A model generated the notes under the pieces. The model did not search any database. It saw only the letters and a program-made list of their open reading frames with translations, and was not told where the DNA came from. From Flavobacteriales bacterium (GTDB lineage: Bacteria; Bacteroidota; Bacteroidia; Flavobacteriales_F; PHOS-HE28): DNA of 64,000 nt. Of this stretch, positions 47,188 to 55,786 are shown piece by piece; position 1 is the stretch's first letter; the number at the start of each line of letters is the position of its first letter. Where the stretch lies: contig JADJTW010000010.1 in assembly GCA_016710965.1 (NCBI GenBank), positions 1 through 64,000 on the forward strand. The letters run 5' to 3'. The translations under genes and the position numbers were made by a program.

Positions 47188-48408
47188 ATGTCGAAGATCA
47201 AGGTCGCGAACCCGGTAGTAGAACTCGATGGCGATGAGATGACCCGCATCATCTGGAGGTGGATCAAGGACCAGTTGATCTTTCCGTATGTGGATGTGCC
47301 GATCGAGTATTACGACCTGGGCATGGAGCACCGTGATGCCACCGACGACAAGGTGACCGTGGAAAGTGCGAAAGCCATCCTGAAGCACAGCGTAGGGATC
47401 AAATGCGCGACGATCACGCCCGATGAAGCACGCGTGACAGAGTTCGGCTTGAAACAGATGTGGAAGAGCCCGAACGGCACTATCCGCAACATCCTGAATG
47501 GGACCGTGTTCCGCGAGCCGATCGTCATCAGCAACATCCCGCGACTGGTTCCGGGATGGACACAGCCGATCGTGATCGGTCGCCATGCCTTCGGCGATCA
47601 GTACCGCGCCACAGATGCCGTGATCAAGGGCAAGGGCAAGCTCACGATGACCTACACCCCCGATGATGGCAGCACGCCGACCTCGTGGGATGTGTACCAG
47701 TTCGATGGCAACGGCGTGGCCATGGCCATGTACAACACCGATGAGAGCATCGAGGGCTTCGCGCACAGCTGCTTCAACCTTGCGCTCGCGAAGAAGTGGC
47801 CGCTTTACCTCAGCACGAAGAACACCATCCTGAAGAAGTACGACGGCCGCTTCAAGGACATCTTCGAGGACATCTACCAGAGGCACTTCAAGGCTGACTT
47901 CGCGAAAGCAGGCATCACCTACGAGCACCGCTTAATCGACGACATGGTGGCGAGCGCCATGAAGTGGAGCGGTGGCTACGTGTGGGCCTGCAAGAACTAC
48001 GATGGTGATGTTCAGAGCGATACGGTCGCACAGGGCTTCGGCTCATTGGGCCTGATGACCAGCGTGCTGATCACCCCTGACGGCAGGACCATGGAAGCCG
48101 AAGCCGCCCACGGCACCGTGACTCGCCACTACCGCATGCACCAGCAAGGCAAGCCCACTAGCACCAACCCCATCGCGAGCATCTTCGCATGGACACGCGG
48201 CCTGGCCTTCCGTGGCAAGCTCGATGGCAACCAGGCGCTGATCGACTTTGCCAATAAGCTGGAGGCGGTATGCATCAAGACCGTGGAAAGCGGCAAGATG
48301 ACCAAGGACCTTGCGGCCTGTATCCACGGCGAGAAGGTGAGTGCAGAGCACTACCTGACCACCGAGGGCTTCATGGCGGCGCTGCAGGAGGGGATAGAGC
48401 GGGCTTAG
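47188..48408 (+). CDS. icd: NADP-dependent isocitrate dehydrogenase
   Basis: TCA-cycle enzyme that oxidatively decarboxylates isocitrate to 2-oxoglutarate, making NADPH. 406 aa, of the eukaryotic-like type II family: opening [16 protein letters not shown], isocitrate Ser/Asn [38 protein letters not shown] and the coenzyme loop [11 protein letters not shown]. This is the Bacteroidota-typical form rather than the type I E. coli one. With aconitase in the same window, two consecutive TCA steps are present, but the genes are not in one operon. Confidence 0.95.
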   Translation: MSKIKVANPVVELDGDEMTRIIWRWIKDQLIFPYVDVPIEYYDLGMEHRDATDDKVTVESAKAILKHSVGIKCATITPDEARVTEFGLKQMWKSPNGTIRNILNGTVFREPIVISNIPRLVPGWTQPIVIGRHAFGDQYRATDAVIKGKGKLTMTYTPDDGSTPTSWDVYQFDGNGVAMAMYNTDESIEGFAHSCFNLALAKKWPLYLSTKNTILKKYDGRFKDIFEDIYQRHFKADFAKAGITYEHRLIDDMVASAMKWSGGYVWACKNYDGDVQSDTVAQGFGSLGLMTSVLITPDGRTMEAEAAHGTVTRHYRMHQQGKPTSTNPIASIFAWTRGLAFRGKLDGNQALIDFANKLEAVCIKTVESGKMTKDLAACIHGEKVSAEHYLTTEGFMAALQEGIERA

Positions 48409-48464
48409 GCTGGTGGGCTCTGCCGGGGCAGCTTGGCTTCTGGTCCCCGTCTTCTTGGCGCGCT

Positions 48465-48472
48465 TACCTTCG
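48465..48472 (+). promoter_or_regulatory. -7 element before the dockerin-like gene
   Basis: TACCTTCG, 18 bases before the ATG at 48491. Confidence 0.45.
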
Positions 48473-48490
48473 GTGTTGAAATCACCATCC

Positions 48491-49651
48491 ATGCGCGACA
48501 CGGACTTGTTCAATCCAACAGTGGTCGTAGCGGTCTGCGCTTCGCTCAGCGCGAGCATGGGCCAAGCCAAGGAATGCACTTACAAGGTGACCGTGGCTGT
48601 CGTGAACGCCGTCGGCGAACAGTTCGCACTGGTCCCGCTCCCCGGTTCTACCACTTCTCATTTCAACTACGGAACCATCCAACTGAGCGCAGGTGCCATC
48701 GTACGGGTGGTAAATGGTTTCCAAGGTGACCCGCTCGCGCAATGCAACGCATCATGCCAGCGAGACGGGGTGAGCGAGACCGCTGTGGTTGATGGGTGGC
48801 AAAACCGCGTATTCAATTGCTCAGTCGCAGGCAATTACACAGGTGGCGCAGCCGGTGACCTCATTCCGACGACCTACCAGTTCGTCATTGCTGAGTTGGT
48901 GCCAACACCGGTAGTCCATCAGCTCCGATTAGGCTGCATTCTCACAGGGACTGTCGCCACGAACAACAACATCATGGTTCGCAATCTATTGTCGGTCCCA
49001 TGCAATGAACCCTATACGGCGTTGGGCTATCCTCCGTCCATCAACGGCAGCGAAACCGTTGACGGCTGCAGTTCCTTGTTCAACCAAACGCAGGTGATCG
49101 ACTGGGTGCATGTCGATATCCTCACTGCTACACCTCCTTACGACCCGGTGGTCTCGCTGAACGGCTTGCTTCATGCCGACCATTGGATTACTTCTACCGA
49201 TGGTGTGAGCCCATTGACCTTCAGCGCCCCGCCGGGCAACTACAGGATCCGCATTGCGCACCGCAACCATCTGGCGAACATCACCGACCATGCCGTACCG
49301 TTCACAGGCGCCTCCATGAGCGTATCCTTCAAGCAGTTCTTAGGTCTAGGTGGCATGTTCTATCTCCTCGCGCCGCCAAGTTGCGGAGGACAAACCTCCA
49401 ACATGATGAAACTTGGAGATGTCAATGGGGACGGGCTCATTTCATACGTAGGCAGCAACAATGATCGGGACCCCATCCTCCTGCGCGTCGGTGGAAACGT
49501 TCCAACGGCTACAGCAGTTGGGTACTACTTGGAGGATGTGAACATGGACGGCGTGGTGAAGTACATGGGAGCGAACAACGACCGTGACTTGATCCTTCAA
49601 GTGATTGGCGGAACCACGCCGACCAACGTGGTCCTGGGCCAAACGCCGTAG
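48491..49651 (+). CDS. Secreted protein with dockerin-like calcium repeats
   Basis: A 386-aa signal-peptide protein. Residues 308-375 contain two EF-hand-like loops, GDVNGDGLISYVGSNNDRD and EDVNMDGVVKYMGANNDRD, each with Asp ligands in the order of a dockerin repeat. The preceding 280 residues are a beta-rich domain with several Cys (NASCQRD, NEPYTALG). No CHU_C or Por tail follows; instead the protein ends VVLGQTP, so export to the surface through T9SS is not supported by sequence. Function is unknown. Confidence 0.6.
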   Translation: MRDTDLFNPTVVVAVCASLSASMGQAKECTYKVTVAVVNAVGEQFALVPLPGSTTSHFNYGTIQLSAGAIVRVVNGFQGDPLAQCNASCQRDGVSETAVVDGWQNRVFNCSVAGNYTGGAAGDLIPTTYQFVIAELVPTPVVHQLRLGCILTGTVATNNNIMVRNLLSVPCNEPYTALGYPPSINGSETVDGCSSLFNQTQVIDWVHVDILTATPPYDPVVSLNGLLHADHWITSTDGVSPLTFSAPPGNYRIRIAHRNHLANITDHAVPFTGASMSVSFKQFLGLGGMFYLLAPPSCGGQTSNMMKLGDVNGDGLISYVGSNNDRDPILLRVGGNVPTATAVGYYLEDVNMDGVVKYMGANNDRDLILQVIGGTTPTNVVLGQTP

Positions 49652-49705
49652 TCATTCTCCGCATCTTCGCAGGGCACTCTCCAGTGGAGTGACGCGTAGA
49701 TCTGC

Positions 49706-51136
49706 ATGTCCTTCAACCGCTGGTGCCTTCTAATCGCCGTGCTCGTGTACCTCACGGCCGCGTGGTTCGGCTTGGGATACCATGCCGAGGATGAGTTCCA
49801 GCAGGTGATCCTGATCGCGGAGCATTTGCGAGGGCATGTGGATGCAGCCTCGCTTCCGTTGGACTACCACGCGCATTGGCGGAGCATGGTGCAGCCGCTC
49901 TTGTGCGCCGGTGTGTTCGAGGTGTGCGAAGCGATCGGCATCAGCGATCCGTTCCAGCTCACGCTCGCGCTGCGTTTGCTTACTGCACTGCTCGCGTTGT
50001 GGATCACACACGGCTTCGTCGGTTCCGTGCAAGCGAACTTGAAGTCCGAGAACCAACAGGCGTTCAAGCTCCTCTCCTACTTCCTCTGGTTCCTTCCGGT
50101 GTTGCAGATCCGCTTTACCGGTGAAGCGTGGAGCGGGCTGCTCTTCTTGCGCGGGCTGGGTATGTTGATGGACCCCAATGGTCGAAAAGCATGGGCGATC
50201 GGTGCATGGTTCGGCGCAGCGGTGCTCTTCCGGCCGGCTGCCGCTCTTCTTCCCTTCGGAGCGCTGTTGTGGATGGTCTTCGTTCAACGGACCCGACGCA
50301 ATCGGACGATCGCGTTGACCGCTTCCATGGCTGTCGTCCTGCTGCTGGGAGTGATGATCGACAGCATGCTGTATAGAAGCGCCACTTCGACGCTTTTGAA
50401 CTACATGCTCGCAGCGTTCACAGGCGAAGAGGCCGCGCGCTTCACCGCTTTGCCATGGTACCAATATGCCTTGTTCACGCTGAAGCATGCCGTGGTACCC
50501 ATCGGTGCGTTGCTGATGTTCGCCTTCGCGTTGGTTGCCCTGCTCCGATCAAAGCACGTCCTGGCCTGGGTGCTTATTCCCTTCCTCATCGTCCATTCCC
50601 TACTTCCTGTGAAAGAGCTTCGATTCCTCTTTCCACTGGCGCCACTGATGCCCTTGGTGCTGATCACTGCATGGGAAGCGCTGCAAGACCGCTGGCCGGG
50701 CACCATGGCACGAACGATCTGGCTGCGCTTGCTCTTCCCCTTCGCTGCGCTCAATGCACTTGCCCTGTTCGTTGCCGCAGTGACGCCAGCTGGCAATGGC
50801 AAGATCGAACTGGCGCAAGCAGCGCGGGAACGCTTCGGGACCGAGGCCGTGCAGATCGAGCAGATGGCCGACTGGCGACCATGGATACCGCCGTTCTTCC
50901 TGGCACCGGGGTCCACCGAAACATTCTCCGACAAGATCATCGTGGACCCGAACGCGAAGCCGAACCAACTGGTGATGGCCTATCGCAGCCAGGGATTCGA
51001 TCGCATAGCGAACCTGGAACGCCTTGCAGTGGCCACGCCCGGCTGGGCCGACCGGCTCTTCGCATGGTACAAGCTGGAGGACGCGCATGATCCGCTGGTG
51101 CTCTACCACATCACTACGCAACGGACCGGCCACTAG
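49706..51136 (+). CDS. GT22-family mannosyltransferase-like membrane protein
   Basis: A 476-aa polytopic glycosyltransferase. About ten hydrophobic segments are visible. The catalytic-loop motif HAEDEF at residues 26-31 resembles the GT22 family HPDE, and PVKELRFLFPLAPL corresponds to the conserved HKE-RF-P loop of Alg9/PIG-B-type enzymes. It probably transfers a sugar from a lipid-linked donor on the periplasmic face. The donor and acceptor are not readable. Confidence 0.65.
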   Translation: MSFNRWCLLIAVLVYLTAAWFGLGYHAEDEFQQVILIAEHLRGHVDAASLPLDYHAHWRSMVQPLLCAGVFEVCEAIGISDPFQLTLALRLLTALLALWITHGFVGSVQANLKSENQQAFKLLSYFLWFLPVLQIRFTGEAWSGLLFLRGLGMLMDPNGRKAWAIGAWFGAAVLFRPAAALLPFGALLWMVFVQRTRRNRTIALTASMAVVLLLGVMIDSMLYRSATSTLLNYMLAAFTGEEAARFTALPWYQYALFTLKHAVVPIGALLMFAFALVALLRSKHVLAWVLIPFLIVHSLLPVKELRFLFPLAPLMPLVLITAWEALQDRWPGTMARTIWLRLLFPFAALNALALFVAAVTPAGNGKIELAQAARERFGTEAVQIEQMADWRPWIPPFFLAPGSTETFSDKIIVDPNAKPNQLVMAYRSQGFDRIANLERLAVATPGWADRLFAWYKLEDAHDPLVLYHITTQRTGH

Positions 51137-51151
51137 CGCGCTGCACGCGTA

Positions 51152-52507
51152 ATGCCGCTAAAGCGGGATCTTCGCGCCGATTTGAGCGCGCGCTCCACCA
51201 TCACCCGCAAGGACATCGACCGGCTGGCTGTTCCGGCCATCATCAGCGGCATCGCCGAGCCGGTGATCTCGCTGATCGACACCGCCTTCATAGGGCGACT
51301 GCACGACATCGACATGCTCGGCGCGGTGGGCATCGGCAGCAGCTTCTTCCTGCTGGTGCTGTGGGTGCTGGCCCAAACGCGCAGCGCTGTACTGGCCGTG
51401 GTGGCGCGCTACTATGGAGAGCAGCGCATCGCGGGCATCGCAGGCCTGGTGCCCATGGCCATGTGGACCAACTTCGCCCTCGGGCTGCTCTTCCTCGCCA
51501 TCACTTATCCGTTCGCCGAGCAGATCTTCCAAGCCTATAATGCCGGTGGTCGGCAGCTCGAATTGACCTGCGACTACTTCCGGATCCGCAGCCTCGGCTT
51601 CCCCATCTCACTGGCCGTGTACGCGCTCACCGGCGCCTTCCGCGGTCTGCAGAACCTGCGCTGGAGCATGTGGATCAGCCTGATCGGTGCCGGTGTCAAC
51701 CTGGTCTTGAACCCGCTGCTCATCTTCGGCTACGGTCCTTTCCCGGCCATGGGCATCGAGGGCTCTGCGCTTTCCAGTGTGATCGCGCAAACCGTGATGC
51801 TCGCCACCTGCGTCTTCATCCTGCGCACGCGCACGCCCTTCGCGCTGTGGCCACCCTCCTGGCGGCACCCCGAGTTCGCGCCCCTCATGCGCAACAGCGG
51901 CCAGCTCTTCGCACGCACCATCGCGCTCAATGTGTGCTACTACCTGGGCAACCGCTACGCCACGGGCTACGGGGCGGCGTACATCGCGGCGCACAGCATC
52001 GCCATGCAGATCTGGCTCTTCAGCGCCTTCTTCATCGATGGCTATGCAGCTGCCGGAAGCGTGCTTACGGGCCGTTTGAACGGCGAACGCAACTGGCGCG
52101 AGCTGTACTCCGTGAGCTGGCAGGTGGTGCGCATGAGCGTCACCATCGGCGCAATCCTGGCGGTCATCTATCTCATCGGCTACAAGCATATCGGCGGCTT
52201 CTTCACCGACGATGCCGTTGTGCTCGCTCTGCTCGATGGCGTCTTCTGGATGGTGGTGCTCACCCAGCCGATCAATGCCATCGCCTTCGCGTTCGATGGC
52301 ATCTACAAGGGCATGGGCAATGGGAAGATCCTGCGCAACGTGCTGCTCATCTCCACCTTCCTCGTCTTCGTGCCCGTGGTCTGGGGCATGGATGCCTTCG
52401 GCTGGAAGCTCCACGCCGTATGGGCGGCCTTCCTGGCTTGGATGCTGGTGCGGGGAGCATTACTGGCCATGCACTTCGAGAAGCATCACCGGCCGCACGC
52501 CGCGTGA
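51152..52507 (+). CDS. MATE-family efflux transporter
   Basis: A 451-aa inner-membrane protein with about 12 hydrophobic helices and the MATE N-lobe start RLAVPAIISGIAEPVISLIDTAFIG-type helix. Other typical parts are LGAVGIGSSFF, ALTGAFRGLQNLRWSM and the pair AAHSIAMQIWLF. It exports drugs or lipid-linked substrates using Na+ or H+; DinF-type is the closest subgroup by gene length. It starts 15 bp after the glycosyltransferase stop, so the two are likely co-transcribed. Confidence 0.85.
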   Translation: MPLKRDLRADLSARSTITRKDIDRLAVPAIISGIAEPVISLIDTAFIGRLHDIDMLGAVGIGSSFFLLVLWVLAQTRSAVLAVVARYYGEQRIAGIAGLVPMAMWTNFALGLLFLAITYPFAEQIFQAYNAGGRQLELTCDYFRIRSLGFPISLAVYALTGAFRGLQNLRWSMWISLIGAGVNLVLNPLLIFGYGPFPAMGIEGSALSSVIAQTVMLATCVFILRTRTPFALWPPSWRHPEFAPLMRNSGQLFARTIALNVCYYLGNRYATGYGAAYIAAHSIAMQIWLFSAFFIDGYAAAGSVLTGRLNGERNWRELYSVSWQVVRMSVTIGAILAVIYLIGYKHIGGFFTDDAVVLALLDGVFWMVVLTQPINAIAFAFDGIYKGMGNGKILRNVLLISTFLVFVPVVWGMDAFGWKLHAVWAAFLAWMLVRGALLAMHFEKHHRPHAA

Positions 52508-52516
52508 TGCGCTTCT

Positions 52517-52524
52517 TACCTTCG
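52517..52524 (+). promoter_or_regulatory. -7 element of the small outer-membrane gene
   Basis: TACCTTCG, 5 bases before the ATG at 52530, so transcription could start at the start codon. Confidence 0.45.
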
Positions 52525-52529
52525 GGCGC

Positions 52530-53081
52530 ATGAACAGGCTGTTCGCTTTCCTGGCGGTCATACTCCTTTCGATCACGCTGCATGCGCAAGAATCCACCCG
52601 TGCTCCGCGCGACCCTCGACCCTTGGGCGACCGAATCTGGTTCGGCGGTGGCGTCGGGCTATCCTTCGGAACCGTAACCGCCATACAGATCGACCCGCTC
52701 GTAGGATACAAGGTCGATCAAGAGGGCAAGTTCTCCGTGGGCCTCGGTGGCAGCTACTGGTACTACCAGGATAACAGGTTCTCACCGTCGATCAATTTCA
52801 CGGGATACGGCTACCGCACGTTCACGCGCTACCGCTTCATTCCGCAGTTGTACGCGCACGCCGAGTTCCTTCATCTCAATGTGGAACGCTTCATCGGCAC
52901 CACCGACGCCATCGCGCGCCTCTGGGTGCCGCACCTGCTGGTGGGCGGTGGATACGCGCAACCCTTGGGAGGGAACAGCTCCATCTACTTGCAAGTGCTG
53001 TGGGAAGTGATGCAGGACCCGAACAGTGTGTATCGCGGCCAAGGGCCGATCCTCAGCGGCGGCATCGGCATCGGCTTCTAG
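52530..53081 (+). CDS. Small outer-membrane beta-barrel protein
   Basis: A 183-aa protein with a signal peptide (LAVILLSITLHAQE). It repeats amphipathic strands (VGLSFGTVTAIQI, FSVGLGGSYWYY, PHLLVGGGYAQPL) and ends GIGIGF, an outer-membrane barrel terminus. It lies directly before the ssrA promoter. Confidence 0.7.
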   Translation: MNRLFAFLAVILLSITLHAQESTRAPRDPRPLGDRIWFGGGVGLSFGTVTAIQIDPLVGYKVDQEGKFSVGLGGSYWYYQDNRFSPSINFTGYGYRTFTRYRFIPQLYAHAEFLHLNVERFIGTTDAIARLWVPHLLVGGGYAQPLGGNSSIYLQVLWEVMQDPNSVYRGQGPILSGGIGIGF

Positions 53082-53087
53082 CGGCGG

Positions 53088-53095
53088 TACCTTTG
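53088..53095 (+). promoter_or_regulatory. -7 promoter element of ssrA
   Basis: TACCTTTG is an exact TAnnTTTG match, 22 bases before the mature tmRNA 5' end at 53118; the short extra leader would be trimmed by RNase P. Confidence 0.6.
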
Positions 53096-53117
53096 CCCCA
53101 CGTTCTTTCCCAATCAT

Positions 53118-53513
53118 GGGGCCGACATGGTTTCGACAGCGGCTTTCGTGAGGTGTGCAAGCATGCCGGGTGTGTGGTGCGGCCCGTATCCCAGTGCCAC
53201 GACGCCATAACTGGCAACGTAGACTACGCTCTCGCAGCTTAACAGCCCAAGGCTGTTCGGCTTAATCCACGTGAATAACAGTAACGTGGACGAGTACCTC
53301 CCGGGGAGGCCCGTTCTCCTCCTTCCCGGATCCGAGGTGTCATCATGGGGATCTGGCCTGCGCGGTGGTCCGGAGCGCAGGTGAGAAACAGGACCTAAGT
53401 CGGTACTGGGGTGCCCTTCCCCAGGTGCCGATCGAAAACCAATGAAGAGGCTAAGCATGTAGAAACCGCATTTCGCGGTCGTTTGGACGAGGGTTCGAAT
53501 CCCTCCGGCTCCA
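53118..53513 (+). ncRNA. ssrA: tmRNA (ssrA)
   Basis: The hybrid tRNA-mRNA that rescues stalled ribosomes. The 5' end GGGGCCGA pairs with the 3' CGGCTCC stem, and the T-arm TTCGAATCC with acceptor lies at the 3' end, without an encoded CCA. The tag reading frame at 53214-53243 encodes GNVDYALAA followed by TAA, a degradation tag close to the Bacteroidota GENNYALAA. A TACCTTTG promoter lies upstream. The mRNA-like and pseudoknot parts are compact (396 nt). The gene's last 13 bases begin the downstream 100-bp repeat array. Confidence 0.9.
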
Positions 53514-53714
53514 CTGGAGACGGAGCGGCGTTGCGAAAGCGACGCCGTTCTTCGTCTCGAAGAACGGATGCGAAGTTCATCCCGGCGAAAGCCGGGAAAT
53601 CCCTCCGGCTCCACTGGAGACGGAGCGGCGTTGCGAAAGCGACGCCGTTCTTCGTCTCGAAGAACGGATGCGAAGTTCATCCCGGCGAAAGCCGGGAAAT
53701 CCCTCCGGCTCCAC
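53501..53714 (+). repeat. Tandem 100-bp hairpin-rich repeats at the ssrA 3' end
   Basis: Two perfect 100-bp copies (53501-53600, 53601-53700) and a 14-bp remnant (53701-53714). Each copy starts with CCCTCCGGCTCCAC, whose first 13 bases are the tmRNA 3' end, and then carries three hairpins: GGCGTTGC-GAAA-GCGACGCC, CCGTTCTTCG-TCT-CGAAGAACGG and CCCGGC-GAAA-GCCGGG. The last hairpin matches the widespread bacterial palindrome type whose reverse translation reads PAFAGM. Copies are identical, so recent. Confidence 0.85.
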
Positions 53715-53773
53715 AGGTGAAGAGGATTCCCGGACAGGGGCCCTCTTCTGCGTTTCTTTGCGGCCGCTCGAAA

Positions 53774-54991
53774 ATGGCCCATCCCTACCGCAAGCTCGGC
53801 ATCATCCGCGAAGGCAAGCAGCCCGCCGATCGCCGCGTGCCGCTGACACCCAACCAATGCCGCGAGGTGACCTTCCGCTATCCGTGGATCGACTTGGTGG
53901 TGCAACGCAGTCCCGTGCGCGCGTATACCGATCTCGAGTATGAGATGGCTGGCGTGAAGCTGGTGGACGACCTGGCCGATCGCGACCTGATCATCGGCGT
54001 GAAGGAAGTGCCACTGGACATGCTCCTTCCCGGCAAGAGCTACCTGTTCTTCAGCCATACCATCAAGGAGCAACCGCACAATCGCAAGCTGCTGCGCGCA
54101 GTAATCGAGAGGAGGATCACGCTCATCGACCACGAGCTGCTGGCGAACCCAGACGGCGAACGTGTCCTGGCATTCGGGTACTGGGCCGGTGTGGTGGGCG
54201 CCTACAATGCGTTCCGCGCTTGGCAACTGGCCCATGGAGGTCCTGCGTTGAAAGCCGCGCACGCCTGCCACGATCTGGAGGAACTGGAGAAGCAATTGCA
54301 CGCCTTCCCGCTGCCGAAAGACCTGCGTATCGTCATGACCGGCGGTGGCCGCGTGGGAAAGGGCGCCATGGGCGTGCTCGAGCGCGCAGGTGTTGAACGC
54401 GTGAAAGCGCAGGATTTCCTGCAAGGCGATTTCAACAAGCCTGTGTACACCTACCTCGGTTCCAGCGACCTGTACGAGCGGGTCGATGGCAGGCCATTCG
54501 ACAAGGCAGCCTTCCATCAGGATCCCACTGGCCATCGCGCGCGCTTCCTCCCCTACGCGCGCAAGGCTCAGATGTACCTGGCCTGCCACTATTGGGACCC
54601 GCGCGGTCCCAAGATCCTCAGTGCCGAAGACCTGCGCGATCCGCAGCTTGCACTTAGCGTCATCGCCGACGTCAGTTGCGATGTGGGCGGGCCCATCGAC
54701 AGCACCTTGCGTGCTACCACGATCAATGACCCATTCTTCGGCTACGATCGCACCAGCGGAAAAGAAGTGCCGGCAGGCACTTCCGGGAGCATCACGGTGA
54801 TGGCGGTGGATAATCTGCCCTGCGAACTACCGCGCGATGCCTCGGAAGCCTTCGGCCTCGACCTTGTCGAACGCGTGCTGCCGCATCTCGTGGGCAACGA
54901 TGAGGAAGGCATGATCGAAAGGGCGACGATAGTGCGCAATGGTGAGCTTGCGGTTCGGTTCGCTCATCTGGCGGAATACGCCAGCGCCTAG
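53774..54991 (+). CDS. NAD(P)-dependent oxidoreductase, saccharopine/alanine dehydrogenase-like
   Basis: A 405-aa enzyme of the alanine dehydrogenase/saccharopine dehydrogenase superfamily. The N-terminus LGIIREGKQPADRRVPLTPNQ and the nucleotide-binding VMTGGGRVGKGAMG near residue 190 are diagnostic; HTIKEQPHN lies in the catalytic domain. Bacteroidota members resemble lysine-forming saccharopine dehydrogenase (LYS1-like), but substrate is uncertain. The start at 53774 is preceded by TTTCTTTG; upstream continuation through the tmRNA and repeats is not coding. Confidence 0.75.
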   Translation: MAHPYRKLGIIREGKQPADRRVPLTPNQCREVTFRYPWIDLVVQRSPVRAYTDLEYEMAGVKLVDDLADRDLIIGVKEVPLDMLLPGKSYLFFSHTIKEQPHNRKLLRAVIERRITLIDHELLANPDGERVLAFGYWAGVVGAYNAFRAWQLAHGGPALKAAHACHDLEELEKQLHAFPLPKDLRIVMTGGGRVGKGAMGVLERAGVERVKAQDFLQGDFNKPVYTYLGSSDLYERVDGRPFDKAAFHQDPTGHRARFLPYARKAQMYLACHYWDPRGPKILSAEDLRDPQLALSVIADVSCDVGGPIDSTLRATTINDPFFGYDRTSGKEVPAGTSGSITVMAVDNLPCELPRDASEAFGLDLVERVLPHLVGNDEEGMIERATIVRNGELAVRFAHLAEYASA

Positions 54992-54997
54992 TCGCGA

Positions 54998-55576
54998 TCA
55001 CGAACTCCGGAGCACCGCCACTTCCAACGCGAAGTAGGCCGTATGCTCATCCTTGCGCAGCGTGTGCGCTACCATGGGCCTTGCGCTCTTGCGGGCCATG
55101 GTAATGAGGCCGAGCCCTGCCCCACCACCATCGGTGCGACCATCATTGGCCAGCAGGCGCAGGAAATGCTCCTTCAGGTCCACCTCCTCCATTTCGTTCA
55201 GGATGCCCACACGATGAACAAGCAAGGCTGCCGATGCCAACGGAACAGCGTTGCCGATGATCATCCTATACCCATCGCCGCGATCCACAAGTATGGCGAA
55301 CACGCTATCGCGATGCTCCTTCGGTGCGTGCTTGTGCATGTTCTCAAGGGCTTCCACCAGCACATTGAAAAGTCGCTTGCGCAGGGTGATGGCATCGCCG
55401 GCGCTCACGCTCGCCTTCTCGGCGAGTTGCAAAAGCGATCGTACCAACGCATGGTCCAAGTCCCCCTGATGATGGAATACCACAACGCTCGCAGGATCCT
55501 GCACAAGAGGGCCAGCTACATGCGCTGACCAGTGCCCGGCTGTTGCCGAAGGGATATGGAAGACGTTTGAGATCAA
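54998..55576 (-). CDS. SiaB-family kinase-like protein
   Basis: A 192-aa GHKL-like protein of the SiaB/DUF6272 family, which phosphorylates the antagonist SiaC in the biofilm-regulating Sia system of Pseudomonas. The helix RKRLFNVLVEALENMHKHA carries the N-box Asn/His and GGAGLGLITMARKSA the G-box. No siaC gene is adjacent, so the partner is elsewhere or replaced. It converges with the dehydrogenase gene across a 6-bp gap. Confidence 0.75.
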   Translation of the reverse strand: MISNVFHIPSATAGHWSAHVAGPLVQDPASVVVFHHQGDLDHALVRSLLQLAEKASVSAGDAITLRKRLFNVLVEALENMHKHAPKEHRDSVFAILVDRGDGYRMIIGNAVPLASAALLVHRVGILNEMEEVDLKEHFLRLLANDGRTDGGGAGLGLITMARKSARPMVAHTLRKDEHTAYFALEVAVLRSS

Positions 55577-55786
55577 AGCTTCGTTCTGTCGACCATGGCA
55601 GATATCGATTCGACCAAGGCCCTAGAACAAGGGATATACGCTGAAATGCCTACCCTGGTTTCAGCCCATCCGGCCACGGGTGTTTGGCAGGCGCCATGCT
55701 GCTTGGAAGGCCATCTGCCGAGGCCGCGTTGGCCGATGAGATCGCGCGGCTAACTTCCCGACCGATTCCCTCATCGCCCAGCGCCA

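Noticed and set aside
53490..53513. Separate tRNA gene
   Set aside because: The T-arm TTCGAATCC and acceptor here belong to the tmRNA 3' end.
53501..53714. CRISPR array
   Set aside because: The units are full identical copies without variable spacers, and no cas genes are present.
53411..53773. Upstream in-frame extension of the dehydrogenase gene through tmRNA and repeats
   Set aside because: Non-coding RNA and repeat DNA; the family N-terminus starts at 53774.
53114..54589. Minus-strand open frame crossing ssrA, the 100-bp repeats and the dehydrogenase
   Set aside because: Overlaps a recognised tmRNA and a recognised enzyme; the PAFAGM-like words come from the palindromic repeat.
55595..55753. 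Small 52-codon plus-strand open frame
   Set aside because: No ribosome-binding site or -7 element, no recognisable domain, between divergent genes; cannot be told from chance.
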